Below, one piece after another: positions 1 through 9,398 of a stretch of DNA of 64,000 nt; within the stretch, counting starts at the first letter, position 1, and every line of letters starts with the position of its first letter. A program made the position numbers and the translations under genes. The notes under the pieces were generated by a model. The model saw only the letters and a program-made list of their open reading frames with translations. It had not been told where the DNA came from and made no database searches. Source of the DNA: Pseudomonadota bacterium (lineage in GTDB: Bacteria; Myxococcota_A; UBA9042; GCA-2863065); assembly GCA_005776585.1 (NCBI GenBank), contig SXOX01000331.1, forward strand, positions 1 through 64,000, in the 5' to 3' direction.

Positions 1-5
1 AGAAG

Positions 6-914
6 ATGACGTTCAAGCCGCGCCGCGAGATCCTCGACTTCGAGGAGATCGAGCGCATCGTGCGCGTTTTCGTGTCGCTCGGCATCGACAAGGTGCGGGT
101 CACCGGAGGCGAGCCGCTCACGCGACGGGGCATTGTGTCCCTGGTGGGGCGAATCGCCCGAATCGACGGGGTCAACGACCTCAGCATGACCACCAATGGC
201 GTCCTGTTGGCCGAGCACGCTCAGGCGCTCGCAGACGTCGGCCTGCGACGGGTCAACGTCTCGTTGGACACCGTCAATCCGGTGCATTTTCGCGAGCTGA
301 CGCGCTGGGGCGATGTGCGGCCCGTCCTTGCGGGCATCGAGGCCGCCGTGGCGGCTGGCCTCGCCCCGGTCAAGATCAACGCCGTCGTCCTCAAGGACCA
401 GTCTGACCAGGATCTCGGCGAGTTCGTGCGATTTTGCCGCGACCGCGGGCTCATCCTGCGCTTCATCGAGTACATGCCCATCGGAATCGACAACCACTGG
501 ACTCCAGAGCGTTTTCTGGGAATCGACGCGGTCCGGGACGTGCTCACCCGGCAAGGGTTCTCCATCGCTCCGGCGGAGGACGCGCGACCCATCGGCGGTG
601 GACCGGCACGGTACTGGCACGTGACGGCGCCGGAGGGTGGCGCAGCGGCCGTGGTCGGGTTCATTGCCGCGCTGAGTCACAACTTCTGCGCGATGTGCAA
701 TCGCGTACGGCTCACTGCGGACGGCCGCGTGCGCGAATGCTTGACCCACGGTGGGCGGCTGAACCTGAAGGCCATGCTGCGGGCGGGGGCGACCGACGAC
801 GAGGTCCGCGTCGCCGTCCACGGCGCGCTCTATGGCAAGATTGACGGCCACGGCTTTCACCCGACCGACGGCGGGCTCAGGACGGCCGTGACCATGTCCG
901 CCCTCGGCGGCTGA
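6..914 (+). CDS. moaA: GTP 3',8-cyclase MoaA (radical SAM), 5' end missing from window
   Basis: Protein contains VRVTGGEPLTR, SMTTNGVLL, RFIEYMPIG and C-terminal FCAMCNRVRLTADGRVRECL cluster region typical of MoaA; the N-terminal CxxxCxxC lies off the window edge. Confidence 0.93.
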   Translation: MTFKPRREILDFEEIERIVRVFVSLGIDKVRVTGGEPLTRRGIVSLVGRIARIDGVNDLSMTTNGVLLAEHAQALADVGLRRVNVSLDTVNPVHFRELTRWGDVRPVLAGIEAAVAAGLAPVKINAVVLKDQSDQDLGEFVRFCRDRGLILRFIEYMPIGIDNHWTPERFLGIDAVRDVLTRQGFSIAPAEDARPIGGGPARYWHVTAPEGGAAAVVGFIAALSHNFCAMCNRVRLTADGRVRECLTHGGRLNLKAMLRAGATDDEVRVAVHGALYGKIDGHGFHPTDGGLRTAVTMSALGG

Positions 915-924
915 GGAGACGCTC

Positions 925-1446
925 ATGACTGAAAACACCAACGAACCAACGCGCCCACGTGCACCGGTACCCGTGCGCCGCAAGCGCGGCTTCGGGATGC
1001 CGCTCGTGGTCATCGTGCTCGTCGCCGCCGGGCTCATCATGGTCGTCAAGTCGTCCACAGCGGGTGGCGTCTACGACATGACGATCGGCGAGCTCAATGA
1101 GAAGCGGGACCAGTACCTGGGCAAAGAGGTCCGGGTCAACGGCGTGGTCCTCGCCGGAAGCGTCAAGGATCCGGCGGGCGAGAAGATCGACATCACCTTC
1201 ACGATCGGCGACGCCGAGGGCAACCGCATCCGCGTCTCCTACCACCAGCTGCTGCCCGACGCGTTCAAAGAGGGTCGTCAGGTCATCGTGCAGGGCGTCC
1301 TCGACGCCGTCGACCACGTGACCTGCCAGCGCCTCACCGTGAAGTGCCCGTCGAAGTACAAAGACGAGAACAAGACCGATGACGACTCGTGGAAGACGTA
1401 CGACCCGACGCGGCACGAGGCGGCGCCGGCGCCCGCCGTGCGCTAG
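925..1446 (+). CDS. ccmE: Cytochrome c maturation protein CcmE (heme chaperone)
   Basis: One TM helix then OB-fold-like region (GKEVRVNGVVLAGSV...FTIGDAEGNRIRVSYHQLLPDAFKEGRQVIVQG) matching CcmE/CycJ; adjacent to ccmF. Confidence 0.85.
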   Translation: MTENTNEPTRPRAPVPVRRKRGFGMPLVVIVLVAAGLIMVVKSSTAGGVYDMTIGELNEKRDQYLGKEVRVNGVVLAGSVKDPAGEKIDITFTIGDAEGNRIRVSYHQLLPDAFKEGRQVIVQGVLDAVDHVTCQRLTVKCPSKYKDENKTDDDSWKTYDPTRHEAAPAPAVR

Positions 1447-1467
1447 GCCGGAGCGCGAGCCCGCCAC

Positions 1468-4400
1468 ATGCAACCTCTTGGTCATCTCCTCATCGACGTC
1501 TCGTTTCTGACGACACTCGCGACCGCGCTCGTGGCGATCTACGGCGCCGTCCTGAAGCACCCGGGCATCGTGCGCGCGGCGCGCCACGGCATCACCGGCA
1601 ACGCGTTTCTGTATTTGGCGGCCTCGGTCCTCCTGTGGCACGGCCTGTTCAGTCACGACTTTGCCAACAAGTACCTCGCGACCTACTCCGACCGCGAGAT
1701 GCCGCCAATTTATCTTTTTACGTCGTTCTGGGGCGGTGAGAAGGGCGCGCTGCTCCTGTGGGCCACGGTGCTCACGGTCTTTTCAGCCATTGCCGTCCAT
1801 CAGGCGCGCCACAAGGATCCGGCCTACCTCGGCTGGGCCGCGGGCATCCTCATGCTCGCGGTGTTCTTCTACGACATCCTGATGGTCTTCGAGTCCAACC
1901 CCTTCGAGCGCTTCCTGCTCACCGCCGCGCCCAAGGACGGGCAGGGGCTCAACCCGCTGCTCCAGAACCCCACGATGGCCATCCATCCGCCGTCGCTGCT
2001 CACAGGCTACATCGCCTTTACGCTGCCGTTCGCCTTCGGCGCGGCCTCGCTCATCACTGGCCGCCTCGACGACGAGTGGGCGCGCGACACGCGCAAGTGG
2101 ACGCTCGTGAGCTGGCTGTTCCTCACGACCGGCCTCATCCTCGGCGGAGCCTGGGCCTACCAGGAGCTCGGCTGGGGCGGCGTCTGGATGTGGGATCCCG
2201 TCGAGAACGCGGGCCTCATCCCGTGGTTCACGGCCAGCGCTTTTCTCCACTCGATCGTGGTGCAGGAGCGCCGCGGCATTCTCCGCCGCTGGAACTTCAC
2301 GCTCGTCTGCCTCACGTGGTTCCTGACCATCTTTGGCACGTTCCTCACCCGCAGCCAGCTCATCGTCAGCATCCACGCGTTCGCCGACAGCAAGCTCAGC
2401 GACTACTTCCTCTGGTACATGGCCCTCATCGCCGTGGTGTCCATCGGCCTATTGGCATGGCGCTGGAAGGCGTTGGCCTCCACCGAGCGCATCGACAGTC
2501 TGCTGTCCCGCGAGGCCTTCTTCGTCCTGAACAACGTGCTGCTGCTGTTCTGCGGCGGCGTCGTGCTCTGGGGCACGCTCTATCCCAAGCTGTCCGACCA
2601 CGCCGGCTTCCAGTCGCTGTTCAACGGCCTCGCCGCGACGCTCTCGAGCCTCGGTATCCCCGTCGATCCCATCACCCAGGCGCAGGACCTCGGCGAGAAG
2701 TGGTTCAACAAGGTCATGGTGCCCTCCGCGCTTGTGCTCCTGCTGCTCACCGCGGTCGGTCCGCTCATCCCGTGGCGCCGCACCACGGGCCGGGCGCTCC
2801 GCATCCAGCTCGTGCCACCGCTCCTTTGGTCGGTCGTGCTCCACGCGCTCGGCACCGCGCTCATCGTCTTCCTCCGCGTCCGCGAGCGGACCGCGCTTGG
2901 CGACTCGACGGGCGAGGCGCTCAACGGCTGGTGGCACGGCCTGAACCTCATGCACGTCTACGCGTGGCTGGGCATCTGGCTGGCCAACTTCACGATCACG
3001 GGCGTGGCCCTCGAGTTCTGGCGCGGCGGCCGCGTGCGCCAGCGCGCTCAGGGGGGCGGTCTCTGGGCCAACGTCGCGCACGTGACCCTCCGCGCCCGAA
3101 GACGCTACGGCGGCTATATCGTGCACGTGGGCTTCTCGCTCGCGTTCATTGGCCTCGCGGGCCTTGCGTACAAGTCGGAGACCCCGGAGACCCCGCTGCA
3201 TCCGGGAGACTCGGTCGTCACCGGCGGCTACCGCATCACGTTTGCGCGCATGGACGACCTCTACCGCGAGGGCGAGGGCCACATCGCCAGCCGCGCCACG
3301 CTGGTCGTCACCCGCGGCAAAGAGACCGTGCCCGTCGCCGACGTCGACCGCGTCGCCAAGGCGCTCACCGAGCGCGGTCTGGTGCCCTTCAAGATCGAGA
3401 CGCTGCCGGAGAGCCCCAAGATCCTTCTGCGCTTCGTCAACCCGGTACACCGCGACCGTCTCCGCGAGGAGATCGCGCTGCGCGGCACGGTGCGGGAGCA
3501 CTTCACGATTACGAGCGAGCGGCCCGACACGCGCGAGATCGTCTTGGGCTTTCGGGATCAGCAGCTCCTGCAAACGCGTCCGACCATCGTGATGAAGTAC
3601 CTCGACGAGCTACGTCGCACGTTGGGCAGCCTCGACTCCGGCGCGCCGATTGTCGACGCGATACCCGGCCGCGCCGTCGTGTCCCTCCGCTGGCCGACTA
3701 CCGCCGACTACGATCGTGCCCGAGGCCTGCTCCGGGAGGACGGCCCCGCCATCGCTGGTCTGCTGCTCTGTCGCTACGATCCGTCGCAGGATCTGGTCGA
3801 ACTCATGACCGAGGGCACCGGCCGCCACCTCCACCCGGAGATGCGCGCCTACATCAAGCACGCCTCACCCACGACCGAGGTCGCGATCTGGAGTCGCCCG
3901 CACGAGGACCTCTACCTCGCGATGCGTCCCGAGATCGGCAAGCCGTTCATCCAGCTGCTGTCGGTCGTCAACCCGCTCATCCTGCTCCTCTGGCTCGGCA
4001 CGGCCGTCATGTTCGCGGGCGGCATCTTCCTGCTGTTCCCGAACGAGCTTTTCGCCGCGCGGGCCCGCAAGCTCGCGCGCGAGGACGGCGAGAGCGACGG
4101 GACCCTCCCGCCCCGGACCTTGGGCGCGACCACGCTCTTGCCAATGCTGGCCTTCAGCGTGCTGGTATTCGGCTCCTCGCACGCCGCAGCGGACCCGTAT
4201 AGCGACAAGCTGCTCGATACGCTCTCGTGCGTCTGTGAGACCGGCGGCGAGCGCATCTACGACACGACCCGCACGCTCCGGCAGTGCGACTGCCCCGTGG
4301 GCTCGGGGCTTCAGCAGCGCATTCGGCTCCATGTCGAGGGTTCCGGGCTGGCGTTCGCCGATCGGGCGCAGGCCATCCTGACGACGCTAGTCGAAGAGGA

Positions 4401-4854
4401 TCCCGCGAACGAGCGCCTGCTCCGCTTCGACACGGCTCTGCACAAGACGCTCATGGAGAACACGCTCTGCACCTGCGGCTGTGGGCAAATGGCGCTGTCC
4501 GAGTGTCCTTTGGACTGCCCGTGGTCGCCGTATTGGAAGCGCAAGTTCAAGATCCTCCTCGCCATCGGTCACTCCCTCGATGAGATCCGGGTGGCCTACG
4601 TCGCCGAAGCCAATCAAGCGCACCGCGAGGGCAAGACCCAGCTCAAAGCTGCCGACATCGTCTTGAACATCGAGCCTGCGTCGAGCTGGATTTTGCCCGT
4701 GAGCATCGCGAGCGCGGGGACGGCTCTGCTCGTCGGCTTCCTCGTCTGGCGCGTGCGCCGCCGCGCGGCTGTCTCCCACGACGTGGACACCTCACCGGAT
4801 GGCCTCTCGGACGCCGATCGCGGACGGGTCCGCGACGAGCTCGACGACCTGTGA
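1468..4854 (+). CDS. ccmF: CcmF-type heme lyase fused to C-terminal CcmH/NrfF-like domain
   Basis: WWD-type motif WGGVWMWDPVEN, many TM helices, then C-terminal NTLCTCGCGQMALSECPLDCPW (CcmH-like thiol motif) and TM. Confidence 0.88.
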   Translation: MQPLGHLLIDVSFLTTLATALVAIYGAVLKHPGIVRAARHGITGNAFLYLAASVLLWHGLFSHDFANKYLATYSDREMPPIYLFTSFWGGEKGALLLWATVLTVFSAIAVHQARHKDPAYLGWAAGILMLAVFFYDILMVFESNPFERFLLTAAPKDGQGLNPLLQNPTMAIHPPSLLTGYIAFTLPFAFGAASLITGRLDDEWARDTRKWTLVSWLFLTTGLILGGAWAYQELGWGGVWMWDPVENAGLIPWFTASAFLHSIVVQERRGILRRWNFTLVCLTWFLTIFGTFLTRSQLIVSIHAFADSKLSDYFLWYMALIAVVSIGLLAWRWKALASTERIDSLLSREAFFVLNNVLLLFCGGVVLWGTLYPKLSDHAGFQSLFNGLAATLSSLGIPVDPITQAQDLGEKWFNKVMVPSALVLLLLTAVGPLIPWRRTTGRALRIQLVPPLLWSVVLHALGTALIVFLRVRERTALGDSTGEALNGWWHGLNLMHVYAWLGIWLANFTITGVALEFWRGGRVRQRAQGGGLWANVAHVTLRARRRYGGYIVHVGFSLAFIGLAGLAYKSETPETPLHPGDSVVTGGYRITFARMDDLYREGEGHIASRATLVVTRGKETVPVADVDRVAKALTERGLVPFKIETLPESPKILLRFVNPVHRDRLREEIALRGTVREHFTITSERPDTREIVLGFRDQQLLQTRPTIVMKYLDELRRTLGSLDSGAPIVDAIPGRAVVSLRWPTTADYDRARGLLREDGPAIAGLLLCRYDPSQDLVELMTEGTGRHLHPEMRAYIKHASPTTEVAIWSRPHEDLYLAMRPEIGKPFIQLLSVVNPLILLLWLGTAVMFAGGIFLLFPNELFAARARKLAREDGESDGTLPPRTLGATTLLPMLAFSVLVFGSSHAAADPYSDKLLDTLSCVCETGGERIYDTTRTLRQCDCPVGSGLQQRIRLHVEGSGLAFADRAQAILTTLVEEDPANERLLRFDTALHKTLMENTLCTCGCGQMALSECPLDCPWSPYWKRKFKILLAIGHSLDEIRVAYVAEANQAHREGKTQLKAADIVLNIEPASSWILPVSIASAGTALLVGFLVWRVRRRAAVSHDVDTSPDGLSDADRGRVRDELDDL

Positions 4855-5144
4855 CCGCGCTCGACCTGACCTTCGCCATCGCCGCGCTCATCCTCCTTGG
4901 AACGGCGCTGCGGCACCTCGGTACGTTAGGCCGGGCGTTTCACGTCGGCCGTCGCGAGGATGACAGCGCGCGCCTCAATCGTGCGCTCGAGGAAAGGGAC
5001 GCCGTCCTCGAGCACCTGCGCGAGGTCGAGCTCGATCGGCGGACGGGCAAGCTGAGCGAAGGCGACGCCGAGCGCGAGCGCCGACGTCTCGAGCCGGTCG
5101 CGGCGCGTGCGCTCCGTGAGGTGGACGAGGCGCAAGATGCTTGA
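4851..5144 (+). CDS. Small CcmI-like membrane protein with charged helical domain
   Basis: TM helix + ALEERDAVLEHLREVELDRRTGKLSEGDAERER; ATG overlaps ccmF stop by 4 bp. Confidence 0.6.
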   Translation: MTALDLTFAIAALILLGTALRHLGTLGRAFHVGRREDDSARLNRALEERDAVLEHLREVELDRRTGKLSEGDAERERRRLEPVAARALREVDEAQDA

Positions 5145-6255
5145 GACGGCCGTGGCCACGTGGTTCGTCACCGTCGCCGTCGCGGCGCCTCCGCACGCCG
5201 CAATTCAGCAGGGCGATGCGGCGGGGCCCGTCACTCTTCCGCGACGACCGACACCGGTGCAGACCGTGCTAATCGAGACGCGGCTCGATGGCTCGCTGGC
5301 GCCACTGGCGCACGCCGAGGCGTGGCTCATCGCCAAGAAGGACAAGCCCGGCGCGCACGGAGCGTCGACCGAGACGGCCAAGCGATGGCGCTCGATGTCG
5401 ACGGGCTCGGGCGGGCTGTCGTTCTCCGAGGTCGAGATGGTCCCGGGAGCGCGCTTCGAGATCGCCGTGCCGCATCAGGGCGTGCTCTATCGGTCCACGG
5501 AGTTCGGCCTCATGGACCCCGCCCCGCCGGAGGTGCGCGTCCACGGCGTGGTGCCGGCTCCCTCTGGCGAGCTCGCCCCGCCGCTGCCGGGGCGCCTCAC
5601 GCTCCAGGTCGCGCTCCGCATCGACCTCCTCGAGACGGAGCTCCGCTTCACCGAGACGGTCCGCGTGCTGAACGAGGGGCACGTGACCATCGACTACACC
5701 CACGCGCCGCGCGGCCTGCACGTCCCCATCCTCGCCGTTCCGCTCGGTCGCGCGCTGGAGGGCCGCATTCCCGTGTCGGGGATCGTGCCCAAGGGGCGAC
5801 TTCACGGCGTCAAGCCGCCAAGCCTCGGGCAAGGCACGCTGGTCAGCGAGGCCGGGGGCGTCGCCTATCGCGGGCCGGTACCGCCCGGAGGCGGACTGTA
5901 CTTCGAGCTGAGCGAGACCGTGCCGTTCTCGACCGAAGCCTTGCGGCTCGGGTTCGTCTCTGATTTAGACCTTACGTTATTTGCGGTGACGTTTGCCTCG
6001 CCCGATCGCGCCGCTCCGGACCTGCGGCTGGAGGTCCCCTCGCGCTCGGGCCACGACGTTCGGCAGGGCTTCAACGTCACTGAGATCGTAGCGACCGCGA
6101 CCCTCCCGGCCGGAACGCCCGTCGTGCTGTCCTTCGACCGGTTGCCAATCCAGAGCAGCATCCCACGCACGTTGGCCATTGGCGGCGGCAGCGTCCTGGC
6201 GCTCGTCTTCGGTGTCCTGTTCTTTTCCGTGTGGCTCAGGCGAGCCTCGGCATGA
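5137..6255 (+). CDS. Uncharacterised exported/membrane protein within ccm operon
   Basis: Signal peptide, beta-rich body, C-terminal TM; 8-bp overlap with upstream gene (start MLETAVATWF). Confidence 0.6.
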   Translation: MLETAVATWFVTVAVAAPPHAAIQQGDAAGPVTLPRRPTPVQTVLIETRLDGSLAPLAHAEAWLIAKKDKPGAHGASTETAKRWRSMSTGSGGLSFSEVEMVPGARFEIAVPHQGVLYRSTEFGLMDPAPPEVRVHGVVPAPSGELAPPLPGRLTLQVALRIDLLETELRFTETVRVLNEGHVTIDYTHAPRGLHVPILAVPLGRALEGRIPVSGIVPKGRLHGVKPPSLGQGTLVSEAGGVAYRGPVPPGGGLYFELSETVPFSTEALRLGFVSDLDLTLFAVTFASPDRAAPDLRLEVPSRSGHDVRQGFNVTEIVATATLPAGTPVVLSFDRLPIQSSIPRTLAIGGGSVLALVFGVLFFSVWLRRASA

Positions 6256-6968
6256 CCGGCCGAGAGGCCGCAGGCAACGTCCAAGTGCACGGGCTCGCAC
6301 GCACCTTCGGCCGCCGCCCCGTGCTCCGCGACGCGACGTTCACCCTGCCACGCGGCGCCGTCACCGCGATCATCGGCCAGAACGGCGCAGGCAAGTCCAC
6401 GACGTTCAATGTGCTCTCAGGCCGCATCCCGCCGACTGCCGGTCGCGTCCACTACGCCGGCACCGAGACGACCGAGCGCGACCGCGGCCGCTCCTTCGGC
6501 TACGTGGCGCACGCTTCGTTTTTGTACGGCGCGCTGACGGCCCGGGAGAACCTCACGCTCGTCGCCGCACTGCATGGGCGGCCCACCGACGGGCTCCCGG
6601 AGATCCTCGAGCGCATCGGCCTCACGCGTGCCGCCGATCGGGCCGTGCGCACGTACTCGCGCGGCATGACGCAGCGGCTGGCGATTGGGCGCCTCTTGGT
6701 CTTCGATCCCCCCGTCTGGCTGCTGGACGAGCCCGCCAGCGGCCTGGACGCCAAAGGGCGGACGTGGCTCGAAGCGGAGATTCGGGGCCTGGTCAGCGCA
6801 GGCAAGGTCGTCGCGCTCTCCTCGCACAGCCGCGATCTCGTCGCCGAGCTCGCGCGCCACGTCGTCGTCCTCGCGGGCGGTCGGATCGCGCACACGGGCC
6901 CACTGCCCGAGGACCGCGCGGCCGCGGCGGCCGAGGTCGAGCGCCTCTTCTCGGAGCACATCGGATGA
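6252..6968 (+). CDS. ccmA: Heme exporter ABC ATPase CcmA
   Basis: Walker A GQNGAGKST, signature YSRGMTQRL, Walker B VWLLDEPASGLD; followed by ccmB; 4-bp overlap with upstream gene. Confidence 0.85.
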   Translation: MTGREAAGNVQVHGLARTFGRRPVLRDATFTLPRGAVTAIIGQNGAGKSTTFNVLSGRIPPTAGRVHYAGTETTERDRGRSFGYVAHASFLYGALTARENLTLVAALHGRPTDGLPEILERIGLTRAADRAVRTYSRGMTQRLAIGRLLVFDPPVWLLDEPASGLDAKGRTWLEAEIRGLVSAGKVVALSSHSRDLVAELARHVVVLAGGRIAHTGPLPEDRAAAAAEVERLFSEHIG

Positions 6969-7690
6969 CGGCGTCAGAACCGGGCCGGCTCGACGACGGC
7001 AGCCTCGGCGCACTGCTACGAGGCGCGCGCCTCATCTTCGACAAGGACTGGACCATCGAGCGGCGCTCGCGCGAGGTCGCCTTCTCGATGCTCACGTTCA
7101 GCCTGCTGGCCACGCTCGTGTTCGCGCTCGGCTTCTACGTCGACGACGACAAGGTCCGCGCCTATGTCCCCGGCATCCTGTGGGTCGTCGTGCTGTTCGC
7201 CGGCACGCTCGGCCTCGGTCGTCTGTTCGACAGCGAGCGCGAGAGCGACTGCCTCGGCGGCCTGCTCCTCTCGCCGCTCGAGCCGCGCGCGCTCTACCTC
7301 GGGAAGCTCCTCGTCCAGCTCGTCTTCGTCGGCGCCATGGAGCTGTGCACGCTGCCAGTGCTCTTCCTCTTCTTTGACGTCTTTCAGCTCCTGGACGCGC
7401 GCTCGGCGACCTGGCTCACGCTCGTCATCGTTCTCGGCACGATCGGCTTCTCGATCGTCGGGACGCTCTTCGCCGCGCTGCTGCTCGACGTCCGCATGCG
7501 CGAGGTGCTCCTCCCCATCGTCGTCTACCCGCTCGTGACCCCCGTGTTCATCGAGGGCGTCAGCGCGACGCGCGCGCTGCTGTCGGATCCGCGCGCCGAC
7601 GTGCTCGACTGGGTCATGCTCATGGCCGCCTTCGACTGCATTTACCTCGGCCTGGCCGTCGCGCTGTTCCCCAAGCTCGTCCGCGGCTGA
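6965..7690 (+). CDS. ccmB: Heme exporter permease CcmB
   Basis: In-frame ATG at 6965 inside the longer track ORF (6179..7690); 241-aa 6-TM protein starting [18 protein letters not shown]; 4-bp overlap with ccmA. Confidence 0.85.
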   Translation: MTASEPGRLDDGSLGALLRGARLIFDKDWTIERRSREVAFSMLTFSLLATLVFALGFYVDDDKVRAYVPGILWVVVLFAGTLGLGRLFDSERESDCLGGLLLSPLEPRALYLGKLLVQLVFVGAMELCTLPVLFLFFDVFQLLDARSATWLTLVIVLGTIGFSIVGTLFAALLLDVRMREVLLPIVVYPLVTPVFIEGVSATRALLSDPRADVLDWVMLMAAFDCIYLGLAVALFPKLVRG

Positions 7691-7748
7691 CCCACCACAC
7701 ACACGGGCCCGCGATCGCGTTTTCGAGTGACGCCGCGGCATTTCCGGC

Positions 7749-7754
7749 TATAGT
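7749..7754 (+). promoter_or_regulatory. -10-like TATAGT upstream of def
   Basis: GGCTATAGT 37 nt upstream of def ATG. Confidence 0.4.
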
Positions 7755-7791
7755 TCATCAGCGCGGTCGCTCTCGCGCAGGAGGTCTGTCG

Positions 7792-8340
7792 ATGGCCGTG
7801 CTCCCGCTCCAGTTCTGGCCTGCCGAGGTGCTGCGCACCCCCGCGCGGCCCGTCGCGCCCGAAGAGTTCGACCGGGCGCTCGTCCGTTTCGTCGAAGACA
7901 TGGCGGAGACGATGTACCTCGAACGCGGTATCGGGCTGGCCGCGCCGCAGGTCGGCGTGTCCAAGCGCGTCCTGGTCATGGATGTACCGCGGGAGGGCCC
8001 CGATGGCGAGCCGGATGGCGAGTCTCATCTCACGTTCATCATCAACCCCGAGCTGGTTGCTCGCGAAGGCACCCAGGTCTACGAGGAGGGCTGTCTTTCG
8101 TTTCCGGGGCTGCTCGCCGAGGTGACTCGCAGCAAGCGCGTCACGCTGCGCTACCAGGACGTGACCGGCGCGCGGCAGGAGCGGGTCCTCGAAGGGCTCG
8201 AGGCCGTCTGCATTCAGCACGAGATCGACCACCTCGACGGCATCACGTTCGTCGAGTACCTCTCTCCCCTCAAGCGCAAGCTGCTGCTACGCGATCTCAA
8301 GAAGACCCTCGCCGAGCGTGGGGAGCAGCTCGCGCTGTAG
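7792..8340 (+). CDS. def: Peptide deformylase
   Basis: Motifs [28 protein letters not shown]. Confidence 0.97.
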   Translation: MAVLPLQFWPAEVLRTPARPVAPEEFDRALVRFVEDMAETMYLERGIGLAAPQVGVSKRVLVMDVPREGPDGEPDGESHLTFIINPELVAREGTQVYEEGCLSFPGLLAEVTRSKRVTLRYQDVTGARQERVLEGLEAVCIQHEIDHLDGITFVEYLSPLKRKLLLRDLKKTLAERGEQLAL

Positions 8341-8352
8341 CCCGCTCACCTC

Positions 8353-9315
8353 ATGCTGCGCCCGTCCCGTGTCGTCTTCATGGGCACGCCCGAGTTCGCG
8401 GTGCCGTGCGTCGAGGCGCTTGCAGCGCACCCCTCGTGCACGCTGGTCGCCGTGGTCTGTCAGCCGGACAAGCCCGCCGGTCGCAGCCGCGAGCCGGTGC
8501 CGCCACCGACCAAGCTCGCCGCGCAGCGCCTGGGCGTGCCCGTCCTGCAGCCGCTCAAGCTGCGCTCCGGTGACTTCCCCGACGCGCTCGCTGCCCTGCG
8601 GCCGGACCTCATCGTCGTCACGGCCTATGGGCGCATCCTCCCGACGTCGGTGCTCACGCTGCCGCGCCTGGGCTGCGTGAACCTCCACGCGAGCCTACTG
8701 CCACGCTGGCGCGGCGCGGCGCCCATCCAATGGGCGGTGCGCTCGGGCGATCGCGAGACCGGTGCGTGCCTGATGCAGATGGACGCCGGGCTCGACACCG
8801 GGCCCGTCCTTGCGCGCACGATCCTCCCGATTGGCCCGCTCGAGACCGCGGCCGACCTCCACGACCGCCTGTCGCTCGCGAGCGCCGCCCTGCTCTCCGA
8901 GCAGCTCGACGCTGTCATCGCGGGCGCCCTCGCTCCCGTGCCTCAGCCCGAGAGCGGGGTCACCCTCGCGCGCATCCTGACCCGTGAGGACGGGCGCGTG
9001 GACTTCACGGCAGCGGCGGAAAGCGTCGTCAACCATATCCGAGGCTTCCACCCTTGGCCTGGCGCGTCGACTCAGCTGAGTGGCCTTCAGCTCAAGCTGT
9101 TCCCGCCCGCAGTGCGCGTGTCGGAGCCGGTCTCAGGCGCTCTGGGCGCGACCCCAGGCACCATCCTGGCTGCGGAGGCACAGGGCCTCGTGATCGCGTG
9201 CGGCGACGGCGCAGTGCGCGTGACGGAGCTTCAGCTCGAGGGCCGGCGGCGGATGCCGATAGCGGACCTCCTGCGCGGCTTCAGTCTCCCCGTCGGAGCG
9301 CGGCTCGGCGCGTAG
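8353..9315 (+). CDS. fmt: Methionyl-tRNA formyltransferase
   Basis: VVFMGTPEFAV, NLHASLLPRWRGAAPIQWAV. Confidence 0.97.
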   Translation: MLRPSRVVFMGTPEFAVPCVEALAAHPSCTLVAVVCQPDKPAGRSREPVPPPTKLAAQRLGVPVLQPLKLRSGDFPDALAALRPDLIVVTAYGRILPTSVLTLPRLGCVNLHASLLPRWRGAAPIQWAVRSGDRETGACLMQMDAGLDTGPVLARTILPIGPLETAADLHDRLSLASAALLSEQLDAVIAGALAPVPQPESGVTLARILTREDGRVDFTAAAESVVNHIRGFHPWPGASTQLSGLQLKLFPPAVRVSEPVSGALGATPGTILAAEAQGLVIACGDGAVRVTELQLEGRRRMPIADLLRGFSLPVGARLGA

Positions 9316-9398
9316 GCTGCACGGGCTACGTGGACGGCACTGGCCGCACGCGCCGCTCCGGCGGTTTCGCCGCGCAGAGAGACGCGCTACGCTGACCC

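Noticed and set aside
1758-4202. 814-aa plus-strand ORF
   Set aside because: Out-of-frame shadow of ccmF; His/Arg/Pro-rich, caused by high GC3.
6179-7690. 503-aa ORF as one protein
   Set aside because: First half is an out-of-frame reading of ccmA; only the 241-aa CcmB from ATG 6965 is real.
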